From Takifugu bimaculatus (Eukaryota > Chordata > Actinopteri > Tetraodontiformes > Tetraodontidae): a stretch of 64,000 nucleotides of DNA. Below, piece by piece: positions 23,591 through 37,129 of the stretch. Where the stretch lies: assembly GCA_004026145.2 (NCBI GenBank), contig CP034986.1, forward strand, positions 2,908,255 through 2,972,254. The letters are read 5' to 3'. Both the position numbers and the translations under genes were made by a program. The notes below the pieces were generated by a model. The model was not told where the DNA came from, ran no database searches, and saw only the letters and a program-made list of their open reading frames with translations. How positions within the stretch are numbered: the stretch's first letter is position 1; the number at the start of each line of letters is the position of its first letter.

Positions 23591-23851
23591 TATGGCAGCG
23601 AGAAGGACAGAAGGAGGAAAGGAACGCACACATACATGTAAAACAGTCACAAACACAGGCCTACCTGCAGCGATATATTTGAATGTTTTTCAGATTCTGC
23701 AAGGTCAAAAATGCCGTGAACTTAGTCGTTCATCCAAAAAGAACAGAATACCCCCTCCACTGTGTTCGCTAAATCCTTTCTTTCCTGCCTCAACACTGAT
23801 AATAGTGTATTGCGATGTTTTCTGAAGCATGCGTTGGTATTTTGTGTGGTA

Positions 23852-26800
23852 CTACGAAAACCAAACGTCTTTTGCAGTCGTGGGGAAGGGGTTGGCAGGG
23901 GCACGGTTAAAGCTAGCCTCAGCGAAAATGGCCAAAGTGCCCACTGTGGTGAAGATGACAAAAATCCAGAGGAACATGCGGTCCACTACCATGGCAACAT
24001 ATTGCCAGTCTTTCTTCAGCTGGAAGGAGACAGAAGGGGCGGATGAAATGGAAGGAGAGGAAAATTGAAAAGGAAAGCATTTATAGAGCTGTTTCAGAAA
24101 AGAATGAAGATATCAACTTACGGCTTCATAGTCCTTCTCGGCCTGAAGAGCCTCGGCGATGTATGTGATAGCTTCGATAGCAGACTTTAGCTCCTCGGGC
24201 AGAGAGAGGTAGGAGCTGGGGCCGTCGATGAACTTCCTCAGGTCTGTGCACAAGCCTTCGGAGTGAAACCTGCCAAGAAACACACGCCTTAATGTCACAG
24301 GCATGAAATTCCTATTGTGGGAATGTGGTAAAGCCAATTAGCAGCTGTTAAACTGGAGTTTTGCATTGTTTGTTGCAGGTGTCCGGTGCACTGTTCTGTC
24401 ATTTAGAGAGGAAGAAAGAGAAGGTCAGAGGAGCTCCCCAGGCTCACTGTGCCAGATTGAGGCCTCTGCGCTGGAGATGATGTGTGTATTAGGGGTCGCC
24501 CAGGTTACCAACTACCAGCTGCTAAAGAGATGCTAGGGGGAGGCTTGTTTTTTCTAGTTTAATAGCGTATTGGCATCCTCTCTATGAATTAGAGAATGAC
24601 ATTAATTCGATATGTTGAATATGGTTCTAAATTTGCAGCGCCGTTTAGGTTTAATTGTTGCTTGTGTTAAATGAAAAAAACAATGCTTTAGCCTCCAGTG
24701 AAAAGCTTTGGACAGAAATTGAACAATGTCATGGACTTAAAGAGTTCTCTGAAAATTTTGTGAATGCCAATGCTAAGACCCTGATTTGAGAAAATGTTTG
24801 CTACTGTTTGTTAAGGGTACTCAATGTTTTGGAATTCTTTAATAATACCGGCTGGGTATTAGTGCCTCGCGAAGTAAACATATTGATTTTTTTCCGCACA
24901 AAAGTAGTAGCAAATGTTTACTGTTTTGATCTTTTGCATATTTTTATTTGCAGTATTTGCATCAAAAGTTATACTACTAGTCTACTGAAGTATCTCATTA
25001 GTCATTAACCTTTTCTGCTCTGATTTCCCGAGCTGCATTAATCATGGCGAATATCCTTGAGCAGTGAAGCATGTTTCCATTAGCTGCTTCCTGCAGTGTG
25101 TCAGCCACACGGCTGTAATCCTCCTACAACTTTTAAGCGGCGAAGCCGTGCAAGTACCTCTGCAAGATGATGGCTTGAAGGCCTGTGTGAGAAGAGCTGT
25201 CGTTTTTAGAATCACGAATCCTGGCCTTTATTTACGCATTTCCATAAGGATGAGAAGGATAATATATAGGGGTTGTTATACGTAAAGCGACATGCACACC
25301 TGAATTGCATGTCCACCTGCCACGTGCAATGGGACTGTCAGATTCAGTTTCCTCTGAAAAGTTTTTGTTAAAATATTCACTCTGAGTCGCTGCCATCGCC
25401 TCATCTTTGCTTTCAGTGAACATCTGTTATTAGATGAAACACCTCAAATATTAATCACCTCTCAGTCATTAAATTCCCAAACAAAAACCGCAGGTCAGAC
25501 AGCCCACCAGTAGAGGGCATTGTGGCACTATGACATTGGACAGCCAGCTGCAGGGGGCTACATATAACTTTTAATGTTTTGTATGACGCTATTACCAATG
25601 GAGCAGCTGTTGTATGTTATATATGCTGCAGATATAAAGACGGACAGTAGAGGGGGATAGAGTGATGGAGTAGCCCACAAGTGAAAGAGAACAAGAGAAA
25701 CGTGCTGTAGATCTTTTTTTTTTTTTTTTTTTGCTTTTAACAGAAGGGTGCATCACCGCCTCATGGGCTGTGCTAGAGCACTTCTCTATAATGTGATAAA
25801 TTGCTTTTAGCATGATAAAAGGGAAACTACATCTACAAAAGATATGCCAGGAATGCATCTGTGACTTGGCTGAGGGAAGAAAGTGCAATCATAAAACTGG
25901 AAGTTTTCTCCTGACATATTCTGGAGGTGAAGGGTAGGGGAGGTTGCATGGAGGATTTGGGGGTGTTTAATCAAGCAGCAGCAGTGCGGCCAGATGGGTA
26001 AGAAGGGCCTGTTTGAGCCGTCTCTTCTCACACCTTTTCATCAAGTTCATCTAAACAAGGACACTGAATTGCTGTGCACACTGGTTACAGATCAGAGTTT
26101 AACTGTTTTTTTCTGATGCCCAAATATTAGTGTACATTTATCACAGCTTTGTGCAGAAGTAACTAAACAACTAAAGCTTCCCGGAACATGGGAAACACCA
26201 GCTAGGATAGCAGGACACAGAACTCAACCCTCGGAATTTTAATTCAAGGAAAGTTCTGTACGGGAGCATTTTATTTTGTGACAAATTGCTTATTTTACTT
26301 TAGGTGTGATTGTGTGAGTCAGTCTTCACTATGGAAAAGGTACATATTAAAAGGTACATATATTAAAGTACATATCAATTTACTACTCTATAGTCCACAA
26401 CAGATTAACATTTAAGTTATGAAAAGAAAAGAAATGTTGGGGCAAGTTAATTCTTTTTGATCAGCAACATCTTCATTTATGTTTGCTTGTTCCATTTGAT
26501 ATTTTCTATCCTTGTTCACAGAGGACACTTCAGCACTGAAGCGCAGCTGTACAGACCAGCAGAAAACACTCTTTGGTGACTAAACATTGTGTCTCACCTG
26601 TTGGGTTTAGGGAACAGGACAGACATATCGGGCTTGCGGATGAAGTATTCATCGGCCACCTTGCTGACAGTGGTGACCTTTTTCTCCCTGCGGGGCAGGG
26701 CCTCCAGATAGAGGGGGGCCTCGACTTTGGGCCGCATCATGCACAGGTAAGGGGGCAGCAGGTGGATGAAGATCTAAGAGGAGAATCAGAACAAATAACT

Positions 26801-28851
26801 GAAGTATTCCTGAAAATGTTGGGTTTGTCAACTTTTCTGAAAGTCTATGAGGGTAAAATTTTGTTTTACAGGGTCTTCTGAATCTATTTTGTATAAATGT
26901 TTGCTTATTATGATGGATATATTTGTGTTGAGTGGAAAATGTTGAGCGTAACATTTAGATAACCTTTGAGAACAGTGAGTGTGGAAAAATCAAATAAGGA
27001 GAAATTATTTCATTTTTCAATGTCTGCAATGAAGATGTCCTTGAATATAGAGAAAAAGGGAGAAAAAACCTAAATACTCAATTAGAGCCTTAATGTGCAG
27101 AAATTACAGTACAGAAACAGCACTTTTCTACACTCAGTCTGCCATAGGACCCCTTCTTCTCCTTTACCCAGCCGGGCATCAGCAGGAGAGGCCTCCTCCC
27201 ATGTGAGCCTGGTCCTGCTCTAGGTTTATATCTGTTAAAAGGGAGTTTTTCCTGCTACTGTTGCTTTAATTTTATGTTTTAATGTTTCATTAATTTTAAA
27301 AAGTGTTAATTTTCACTTTTTTCCAAAGAAAATTGTATTTACACATGACACGCATAAGTCTGAATGTATTTTTTAATAGTTTAATAGTTTTAATAGTCCT
27401 TTTGATAGATAGGTAGCTAGCTGGACGGACAGACAGATGAACAGACAGGCAGAGTGGTAGAGAAGCAAAATGGATTGCCAATTGGCCTCGTTGTGAACGA
27501 TGGCAGAGCCAAATATCTTTCTTGAATGTTGCACCACTACAGTTTAAATAACTGTAATAAAAGAATACTTAGAGAAGAAAATCAATATTTAACTCATTTT
27601 TTACAATATCATTAATGTATCGTCCTGTCAGGGAATGATTTGTTCTTGCCCAGCTGAAATAGTTTGGATTTGTTCATTAGAGGTTCAATAAACACGACTC
27701 ACATCACTGCTTAGATGCCTATTTATACATTTAAAGAGCATTATCAACTCTTTGGAGGATTGTTTCTTGTTGCTGATTCATACCGTTTCACTTTTATGAG
27801 TAAATGAATGCCTGTAACTATTGTTGCAAGTACTGATACAACAAATAATGATTTTACCAATATAGAATTTTAAAAGAAAGACTGAAAAGTAGCAGGAGCA
27901 GCAATGTCCTTTCTTGCCACCACTGAGCAGCTTAAACCCAGCAAAGCACCTGTCTTAGTTGGAGGTGAATGACAGCAAATCAGCTGCTCAGGCCTTTAAT
28001 TAGTGGCACATGATGTAGAGTAAAGGGCCGCTGATAGAGGTTAACGCCACACCACAACATCCAGGCTTTTGGAGGACTGGGTTTCTTGAACACCACACTC
28101 CATTGCCTCCACCCAACAAATTATTGTAAAGACTTATATTATTTAATTAAGCCCAGACCACAGTTCACCACAATGTTGGAGGCTAATATAAAAGTTTTAA
28201 TTATTTTTCAAATCACTCTAATTATGTAAAATAGCGTGACTTACCCATTAACAAGCAACCATAAGATGCTATGATCGATTACCTCGAAGCCTCAGTTAAT
28301 CTGCTGCCATTTATTTGCTTTTCGCAATTAGCTTTATGACCTTTATCGTCCGTGTTATTTAATTGGTAGTAATTAGTTTGGGTGTCGAATGAATAAATAT
28401 GTATTGTGGGTAAGCGGCTTACATTTTGTCCACTTATAAGGTGAAGAGTTTATGTTCTTTAGATGTAAGCGGTTGGCTGATAACCAGTGATGCAACGCTT
28501 TGAAAGGTCAACATCTGTGGCAAAAGCTACTGTAAATGATTCATAATATAACATAAACAAAGCTCGTTTCCTTCTTTTCACGCAGTTGTCAGTTGTCAGC
28601 CGTTGTCATAGTTGCCTTTTGTTCATCTGTTAGAAGTACACTCTGGCTTGAGTGATATTTGTCATTTACACCACATAACCCAGGTAAGTATAAAGATACT
28701 GCTTAAAATTATGTGCAAATTATAATTGTAACTTTGGACTGATTTGAATTTAACAATTTGTGTTGCTAATGCTCCATAATATATGGCCATTGTTTTATAT
28801 GTTGTTATATATGTTGTTTTATGTATCTTATAAATTTTATAAGTTATAAAT

Positions 28852-28884
<33 letters not shown>

Positions 28885-31800
28885 ACGTCAACACACACAT
28901 ACACATAGAGATATCTATCTATCTATCTATCTATCTATATATATATATATATATATATATATCATACTCTCATATTGCTGAGCTAAGAGCTAAAAAAAAC
29001 CCCACCTCAATAAACAATACTTCTGTACTAATGCTACTACTAGTACTACTACTACTACTACAACTACTATTCATAGTAACAATAGCAGTCGTGACCTCAC
29101 CTTGCGAACCCACATTGGCATCTGATGGGTGTTTGGTGAGCGGTGGTGCAGATTCAGGACGACCACACTGAGGATGACTGAGAATGTCACTAGGATCATG
29201 GTGAGCATGATGTAGTTGACAATGATGGGCACCCCCAGCGACGTTTCGGGGATCTTATCGGCAAGCAGCAGCAGGAAGACGGTGAGGGTGAGCAACACAT
29301 TGATGGACAGGCCCATCTTTTCTCCTGCAAGGGGAAATGCAAAAAAATCAACATGGGAAGATATGACATCTGTAATATTATCTTATTTTTTGGGGGGATG
29401 CTTGAGTTTAATATCCATTCTTATTGACAAAGTGACAATTCCGCTTGTTACGACTCATCTAGTTTTAGGCGGAGCGAGCTTGTTCATCCTTCATCTGAGT
29501 GAGATTAGCCACAGCTGGTCTGTGTAATGGCTCTAATAGGAAATTAATCCCCCACTCTAAGTAAAGCTGAGTGGCTAATAGTGCACGGCCTAGCAGCTCC
29601 GTTCACTCACAGGTCATTCAGGCGCCATGTTTACTTCAGATTGGTTCGAAATGGTAAGTAATGAGATATCGACGAGTGGGACGGTTGTACATGCTCGTAG
29701 AGGAACACTCAAAGTACAGGCCTCATTCACTCCTTACACAACCACATCAGCACTAGCTCTGTGTTTACAAGCTAACAGCAGATAGTAAGGCTGGAAAGTT
29801 TTCACTTGGGTGGATTTACAAAAGCCATTCTGTCCCTACTGGAATTTCTTCTCAACTTCTATTTAAGCCTGGTTCTGTCTCTTGATGTTCATCATCTCTT
29901 TTTCTCGTTCTCCCTTGGACTGCTTGCATGAATCATTTGTCTTTACAAGATTTAATAAAGGATTTACTAAATCTGAGTTCTTTTACCAGTCTGGACTTGT
30001 ATCAGCAGTCACACCTATGAAGAGACTGCCCACTTAATCCATGTAAACAGGTCATTAACAGAAATCTGTTTTAAATGCATTTTCAGGGAGATTATCACTA
30101 TTCTCTTTTCCAAGGATATCAATTCAACAGTTCTCTTTGGACAGCAACCATCTAATTTCAAATTGAATCCGTCTTGCTGGTAATTGGACAAACATCTGAT
30201 TCCCCCTTTAAATTCAATCACAGTAAATTAGCAAGTGATCATTGTTAATCATTGGTTTGTACATATTATTTAGCAGCACAACAGGGTGGTGCTGTTCGTT
30301 GTCTTTCATCCAGGTACTCCTAGTTCTTCCCTCATTTCTAAAATGTGCATGTGGAGATTTTAGATTGCCCCTTGCAACGACTAGTTGCCTATTGCTGATC
30401 TAGGCTTAAGCACCCGCAGCAATTAGGGAATAGATGGGCATACCAGCATCAGGTGGTAGATAGAAGTTAAAGATGGCAATGATAGTGATGAGGATGCAAG
30501 GGAGGATGATGTTCAACACATAGTAAAGGGGCTTCCTCTCGATGATCAGGTAGAAGACCATTCCCTCGTACTCATCATCCAACATGACCTTCCTGCTTGG
30601 CCTGTGTTTGATGTACCACTCGCCACCCTCTGGAGAGATGTTATAAATTGAAGACAGTAAAAATGTGCATAAAAATTAAGAGTTTCTAAATAAATAACAA
30701 GCACCAGTGAAAGCCTCATCCAGCTGGATCTCCCTGATCTCTTGTCCTCTCGAGTTTAGCGCGTACTGCACGTCTATTTCTGTCGAGTCGTAAGTGTAGG
30801 AGCGGAACTGCATGGAGCAGTTCTGCCAGTCAAAGGGGAAATATTCTACCTATAGAGGAAATACCGTAGATGGTGATAATTTTACAAATTAAAATGACAA
30901 TTTGATGAATCAAGCAGATTTTGGTGTTCACCTTTACTCCACATGAACTACAGTAGAGAGCAGGGGGAGTCCAGGTTACTCTGCCATTACTGTAAACCTG
31001 GACATGGACGTGCAGTGCCACATGAAATACTCCGTCATTACTGCAAATAGAAAATTCTCCGTTACTTTGCATTCTTTTTTTTTCTTTTTCTCAGAAATGA
31101 GCCCATTTCCAAAAAGGTCAAACCATAATACTGCATTTTGACATTTTTATTCACCCTGATCGCATATTGGAGAATGAGTACGTATTAAAACACCGATGTA
31201 AAAATCAGGTCTAAAATGTCAGAGTGATTAATACTACTGCTCTGAGACAAAAGAAAAAAATCTAAAGTTGCATTTTTGATTGTGTTGTCTTATTTCTATT
31301 GCAAAAAGGAATTAATGGAATATGCCTGAAACTGCCATTCATGGTCAACAGGCACATCGAATATTACATGAAATCTGAACCAATGAAATTATTTCCCTTA
31401 AAATTTCTTGACTGTCTTGAAACCTTGTGAGCACAATATTCATACTCACTTGTTAATGAGGACAATGTCAGGCAGCCAAACCTTCCCCGATGGGATACGC
31501 AACACCTCAATGCCACCATATTGCTTAGGTGACCATGACAACCGATAATCTGTCCATTCCTGTTTTCAGAAAGAGTTGGCAGTGGTTAGGCTAACATTAG
31601 CTACACAGAGGTCATGGACATGAAAAGTGTGAGGGCAAGAGGGAAACAAAAATTGGTGAACTTACTATGTTTTAATTTTTGTCTTTTCTCGCAATTATAA
31701 TGAGATGAAAGAATGGGTTCATTGTGCATGTAGTCATGAATAAAGAAAGATCATCTGCATATTTAATCATGTTCAGTGTTTACTGTGTATTAGAAACAAT

Positions 31801-34800
31801 CAGAATTGTAGGGCTGGTAGTGAATAATAAAAATAAATAAATAAAAGACTTCCTGCTAAAACCTTTACTTTTAGTTGTGCTGATACCTCAGTTGGTATTA
31901 TGAGAAAATGTCCACATTCATGTGTGTAAATATGGAACCTTGTGGGTTTTCCGAAGCAACTTCCTTTCATGTGTAGCAACTTTTTGGGTTACTGACAATT
32001 CACACCAGTGCAAACCCAGGATGCCTGGAATTCCATTGATCAAACTCTAAGGAATACTTACCAGATTCATGACAACAATTGTGCTCATTTCTTCATTTTT
32101 CATATTCTGCAAGAGAAATGTTGAAAAAGGATGATGAGTGATTTACTGTTGCCTGCACAACATTAACTGAAGTATTTCTACCCTCATTTTACAAACATTC
32201 TGTGTGGACAAAAATAAAACAAAACAAAATAATACTTGACCATGAATTGCTAATGTTAATGTGCTGAAATCCTTTCTCCAAGCATGTAAGCACTGTATAT
32301 TATCCTGATATTTGGCTAAGAATTTGTCTATTGCCTGCTACAGTCAGATACTAAGCTCCCAACCCTCAATCCCTTTCATTATCATTCATACCTAACACAA
32401 ATCTGACTTTACAAGAGAGAATTTAAGTAGCCTATATTCTTAACTGAACTGAACATTTTCAGAATTTATTTGTTCATGTAAAAGTAATGAATACCTCTAA
32501 GAGAAGTTGACAAATGGTTATAAATTGGTTGGTGAGCTTATTTGAGAGTGTCTTGAGTCTTTAAGCAATGATTTAGTTCTTGTTGCATCCTAAACTTGAA
32601 CCAGGATAAGGTTAACAAAACTTATGAAAATCCTTAACGGAAAGTGTTGGTCGCTGCTGTCCACCATGCGTCACTATTAACAGTGTCTGTGATTTCAGCA
32701 AAATGTTGACAATTATGTAAAAAGATACAACCAATAATTCTGGTATATAGTTCTAAAACATATATTTTCAAGTAATGTGATATTACGTTTAGACGGTGTA
32801 GGACTATTTGATGTGTTAATTAAATTAATTTTGAACTATTCCAAAATGTTAAGATGAACATTTTTATTTATGTTCTGGCACTGTTTAATCAGGTTTGCTG
32901 AAACTAAATTGATGTGTTGCTAAGTTGATTCTAATTGGCTACATCTGTATATAGAGAATGTATCATCAGTTCCAAAAAAAGATACACCTGCCCTTGATCC
33001 AGATTAATCCAAAGTGATTCGTGGCTGCATATTTCTTTTGTCTTTTAACAAAACCATCCAATTTGGCTTTTTGCCTCATTCTTTTTTCTGGGCTGACCTG
33101 AAAGGTTTTGTTTGAAAATTACATTTTGGGAACTTGGATGTAGTCCAGTAAGGATGCATTAACCAGATTAATGTCAGTATTAATTTGATGTAAAACTGCA
33201 CTGTGTTGTCACATCCACAGCTGTAACAAACTGGGTGTCCGCCGTGGAGGATTACAGCTTCAGTCTTGCACGTGGATACGTTTGAAAGTATCGAGTTTGC
33301 TATTTAAAACCCTGGGAAGAATGTCACATGGACAGCTGTCTGAGAAGAGTCGGGGGAGGGGGTAGACACTATCGCTTACCCACACTTCCTGTAACCATTT
33401 GTCCTCACCTCTGGATGACAATTTAATTAGTTCTGGGAAAACACAATATCACACAATGTGTTCAGAAAAAAATGCTCCAGCATGATCAAAAAAGGCTCCC
33501 TAATACTACAAAAAATGTAAACATCCAACTTTTAGGACGTGACCTTTGGTCAGATGGACATGATTTGTTTAATATAGTAGGAGGAGGCTTGCTGGTTTGA
33601 GTCCTAGTGGTGGACCAAAATTTTGAGAGTGCATGTAGCAGGAGAGAACAATCCTGGAGCAATGCCAAGGTGCCCTTGAGCAAAGGCACCAAACCACTAA
33701 ATGTTTGGGACACCTGTTGAAGGCAGCTTATGCACCCTGACACCTTTCTCTGAATAATTGTGTCTGTTGTTTGCATGTCCATGCATATGTTAGCAGTCCA
33801 ACGCCACTGTTTCTTCCTTTACTTGGGATTAAGCTATTAATATCAATATTGATCTGGGTTCTAGAATGTCCACCATGTTTCTACAGTAACCCAGAGTGGA
33901 CAAATAGATTTGAATATGAGCCATGAAATTTGTTCACGTCAGTCGGGAGCTACGGGCCTATGTCAGGTCACTGTTCATGGCTGGTTGTACTGGAAAAAAT
34001 CACGTACAGGCACTAGTACAGGAGTGCATGTTCACTTCCAAGATGTATCTGCGGTTGGAAGTTATAATAGACGACTTCTGTCTGCTCTCTTGGTTCAAGC
34101 CTCTTCCATCCACATTTCGAGATGTGAATTTGGGAACACGCTATAAATTCAATTTTTAACATTCTGGAAGCAGTAATTGTGGCATATGTGTGTAAACCAC
34201 TGCTTTTACAGCATAGATAGGTTGCAGTGCTACAGTCATGATGTGCACATGACTCTGCTCATGCATTGTTTGGAGTCTGGAGTCTCACCAGGCCAACAAA
34301 CGACGACAGGATCATACCCACACGGACCACCACCCTCTGCTCGGGGCTGACGGCTGGCCTCACTTTTAGCGTATAGTTTGAAAAGAGAGTTTTCATAAGA
34401 GTCTTCTCCACCTCAGATGCACCTGCATTAAAAAAAAAAACAGGGGGGAGAGAAAAAACGTAGGTACAATCATACTGGTTACGTGTACAAAACTTAGTAA
34501 TTCACAGCAAGGTTAGCCTAATGTTTACATTAAGCAACATTTACAGTTGTGTTTCCACCTGACTGTGGTAAGGTTGGAAATATTTACAATCAGTAGCTCA
34601 GAGGATGCACAATTCATCATTTTCTGCACCCTGTAGGGTCTGCCCTGACAGGAATAAATGACAATGATCACCCAACCAGATGCACCCATCAGGGGCGGCA
34701 TGTGGTGGTAGGGGCCGCAGCAGAGGTGGATGTGTCCGGCTGACATTTATGCCCCCTATCAGGCAGTTTAGATGACCGAGGAAATAAGTAATAATAAAAC

Positions 34801-35938
34801 CCCAAAAATAAGTTGAGTGAAGAGCAAATAGGAGGATAGTGATGAGTGAAGGAGACCTAATCTGGAATTTACAGAATTTGACTATGAATGAGTTGGGCAA
34901 GTTAGTTTAATGACTTCAACATTGACATAATTGACACAGCAACAGACTCTATAAAGTTATAGTTAAATCTGATTATACAACTGTAAATGACTCCCAAACA
35001 TATTTTTCTTATTGGGTTTGAATTTGAGGGCTTATATGATACTTATAAAAGCTTAAAGTATGTAGAAAAGCCTACTGAATCTTCGTTAAAAATATCTGTA
35101 GCCCTTGGACAATGCTGAATTATCTGGCTCACAATGACCTTCAATTGTTTCATTTTTGGTCTTTCTCTCTTCTAACTCCCAAAGTTACAAGTTGATCTAT
35201 TGATGTTCAGAAGTACCAGTTTTCACTGAGTGACAATAATAATAATAAAAAAAAATAAATCAAATTGAATCATTCAATCAGATCTCCAAGTGAGTGGTTT
35301 TGTCCCAGAAACCTGCAGGTTGGTTATCAAATAAACAGTTGTAAAACAAGAAAGCCATTGATTCGCCTGAAGAAATAGATGTGACACTATCAATATATTT
35401 GACTGTATCTGATGGCATGACTGTTTTGATTTACTTTGTTTCTTATCTTATTATCACAGTGCATGTTTCTTTTTAGATATGAAACACAGGCACAAAAAAA
35501 ACACATTTTTCTCTTAAAAAAATCTTTATCAAATTATCTATCACTACAATTATGCTTTAGATAATTAAGATAATTACATTCGAAGATTTTATTCCTAATA
35601 TAAAGTTTAAGCCTGTGAAGGTGAAAGAAAGAAAATGGTAACAAAAAGTAAATATTACCTAAGCATTAGCAGGGGCCTATAGGCCTGTTAGCAACAGTTG
35701 CCGTATATCATTTGTCTTTAGACTTTATACATGGCCTATTAGTATCCTCACATTGTAACAGTACAGTGTTTGCACTTACTCTAAGCAGGTTCCATGTTAG
35801 CCTCTGGTTCTATGCTTGGCGAATGGTTAGTGGCAGTTCTACTTTATAGGTTGCTACAGTGCTAACTTGTGTCTTACCTCCCAGTGGGATCAAGCTGCAT
35901 AAGCAGCATGACAGTGGCAGAAGAAGCAGATATTTCAT
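23852..35938 (-). CDS. chrnb1: Muscle nicotinic acetylcholine receptor beta-1 subunit, complete, 11 exons
   Basis: Exons on the minus strand: 35878-35938, 34289-34422, 32062-32106, 31450-31559, 30932-31040, 30705-30849, 30444-30629, 29101-29324, 26598-26773, 24122-24269, 23852-24019. All introns are GT-AG and in phase, giving 501 residues, the same length as human CHRNB1 as I recall it. Exon 1 is a signal peptide (MKYLLLLPLSCC). The Cys loop is C150-C164 with FPFDWQNC and a glycosylation sequon. M1 starts FYLIIERKPLYY. M2 (GEKMGLSI, then TLTVFLLLLADK) matches mammalian beta-1 closely. The loop ends DEYFIRKP...LFPKPNR, again beta-1-like. The subunit joins alpha, delta and epsilon/gamma in the endplate cation channel. 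Two oddities: an extra cysteine at 147 (YCSSC, where YRSSC is usual), and nine residues (TTAKDVWFS) beyond the usual NPFP end. Exons 2-5, 7 and 8 equal those of the neighbour in length. Confidence 0.92.
24270..26597. other. Intron 9 of chrnb1
   Basis: No gene seen. A run of about 22 T lies at 25711-25732. The rest is AT-rich intron sequence with no repeat I can name. Confidence 0.35.
27120..27290. repeat. Teleost interspersed repeat in chrnb1 intron 8
   Basis: The segment 'cctttacccagccgggcatcagcaggag ... cctggtcctgctctagg ... ttaaaagggagtttttcctgctactg' is the best-preserved reversed copy of the family also seen at 7660-7945. Confidence 0.65.
28843..29069. repeat. Compound microsatellite cluster next to chrnb1 exon 8
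   Basis: In order: an AT-rich palindromic stretch, (GT)n at 28862-28884, a short CA array at 28890-28905, (ATCT)n at 28913-28936, (AT)n to about 28962, and (CTA)n near 29034-29066. The GT and CA blocks are complementary and could pair into a hairpin. The cluster ends about 30 bases from exon 8. Confidence 0.9.
29325..30443. other. Intron 7 of chrnb1
   Basis: No coding segment or named repeat was supported in this intron. The splice sites at both ends are clear. Confidence 0.35.
32107..34288. other. Intron 2 of chrnb1, with one repeat copy
   Basis: Segment 33560-33790 ('gtttgagtcctagtggtggaccaaaattttgag ... ccaaggtgcccttgagcaaaggcacc') is the same repeat family as 4410-4520. The remainder is AT-rich and holds no exon. 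Confidence 0.45.
34423..35877. other. Intron 1 of chrnb1
   Basis: No gene seen. Contains an A-rich run right beside the exon 2 acceptor (34430-34440) and AT-rich sequence elsewhere. Open frames at 34525-34900 on the minus strand have no recognisable content. Confidence 0.35.
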
Positions 35939-36118
35939 GGTGGACTGCTGGGTTCCCACCTAAACAGGCCTCTGGTTGATGGTTCAGAGTTCTTTGCCTT
36001 CCCTTTGTTTAGTTCTTGTTTTTTTTAACTCTCTTTGCTGCTAGCCAAAGCTCTTCAGTGTAAGTTGTGACTTGGTGTGTTTAGACTGTTGTTGTCTGTC
36101 AGTCATGCCCGGCTTCAC

Positions 36119-36124
36119 CAACTG
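36119..36124. promoter_or_regulatory. E-box CAACTG upstream of chrnb1
   Basis: CAACTG lies about 180 bases 5' of the chrnb1 ATG on the minus strand. E-boxes bound by myogenic bHLH factors drive muscle receptor subunit genes in other vertebrates. A single hexamer is weak evidence; this is an inference from position and known biology. Confidence 0.25.
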
Positions 36125-37129
36125 CTGTCTGCTCCGATTACATCTATGGGAAGGGGTGGGTGGTTGCTACTGAACCCTCCCACCTCCCTCACCTCCTCCT
36201 GATTTGCAATCATTTAATGTTTGCTTTTATAAAACATAAAAATAAATACCATAGGCAAACAATATGGGTATGCTTTGACTTTGGTTTTATTCATTTTATT
36301 TATTTATTGTGTTCTCGTTGAGTTCATTTTTCATGTTTCCCTTGCTTGATGTATCATTTTGGTACTTTTAAGATTACGCATCCTGGACAATTCTCAACTT
36401 CCATGTGTTGGTAATGCTCAAAGTTACTTTGGTGTAGTTTGTGCGTCCTTCAAGGCCTGTCTGGATTTTCACAGTGTGCATGTGTCATTTCTGAGCATTT
36501 GTCACCATACTTGTCAATGCTTGTCAGGTGATTCAACAATGAGGCAGTGACAGCACAGACTGGCTGATCCTCCTCAAAAGTAGGTCTATGAGAAGGGACA
36601 GCAAAATGACAGAAAATATGACAGCAAAATGACAAAAAAAAAAAATCCCTGCAGATACATAGTTTTAATATTCATTGTTTTGGTATGTATGCAGGTTATT
36701 TCCCCTTCTCTTTTGGATTTTCTTGTTTTAGTTTACCAGTTATGGCCCTGCTAAAGGTGTTCATATATAAAACTTTTTTGTCACATGGGTAATCTGATGA
36801 GGTACTTCATCCTAATGTGTTTAAATGCATTGCACTTGTTTTAATGTGTTTCCTTTCTTGCACTGCTGCTAAAGAAACTTGGATGTAAATATGTAAAACA
36901 TAGATTTTACTGACAATTCATAGGGATCATGGCATTATGAGCTGTTCCTCCTGCTTTTGTTTACAGGGAGAATCTGAAAATTATGGATTTAATTTATGGA
37001 TAATGGATTTAACAAAAAAAAAGGATCAGTGAACTTGTTCTACATTGAAAATAGCTAATATGTTGACAGACGGACGGACAGACAGACGGATGGATCCGGG
37101 CTGCCGATCTGACATCACTTCTCTGCGAG

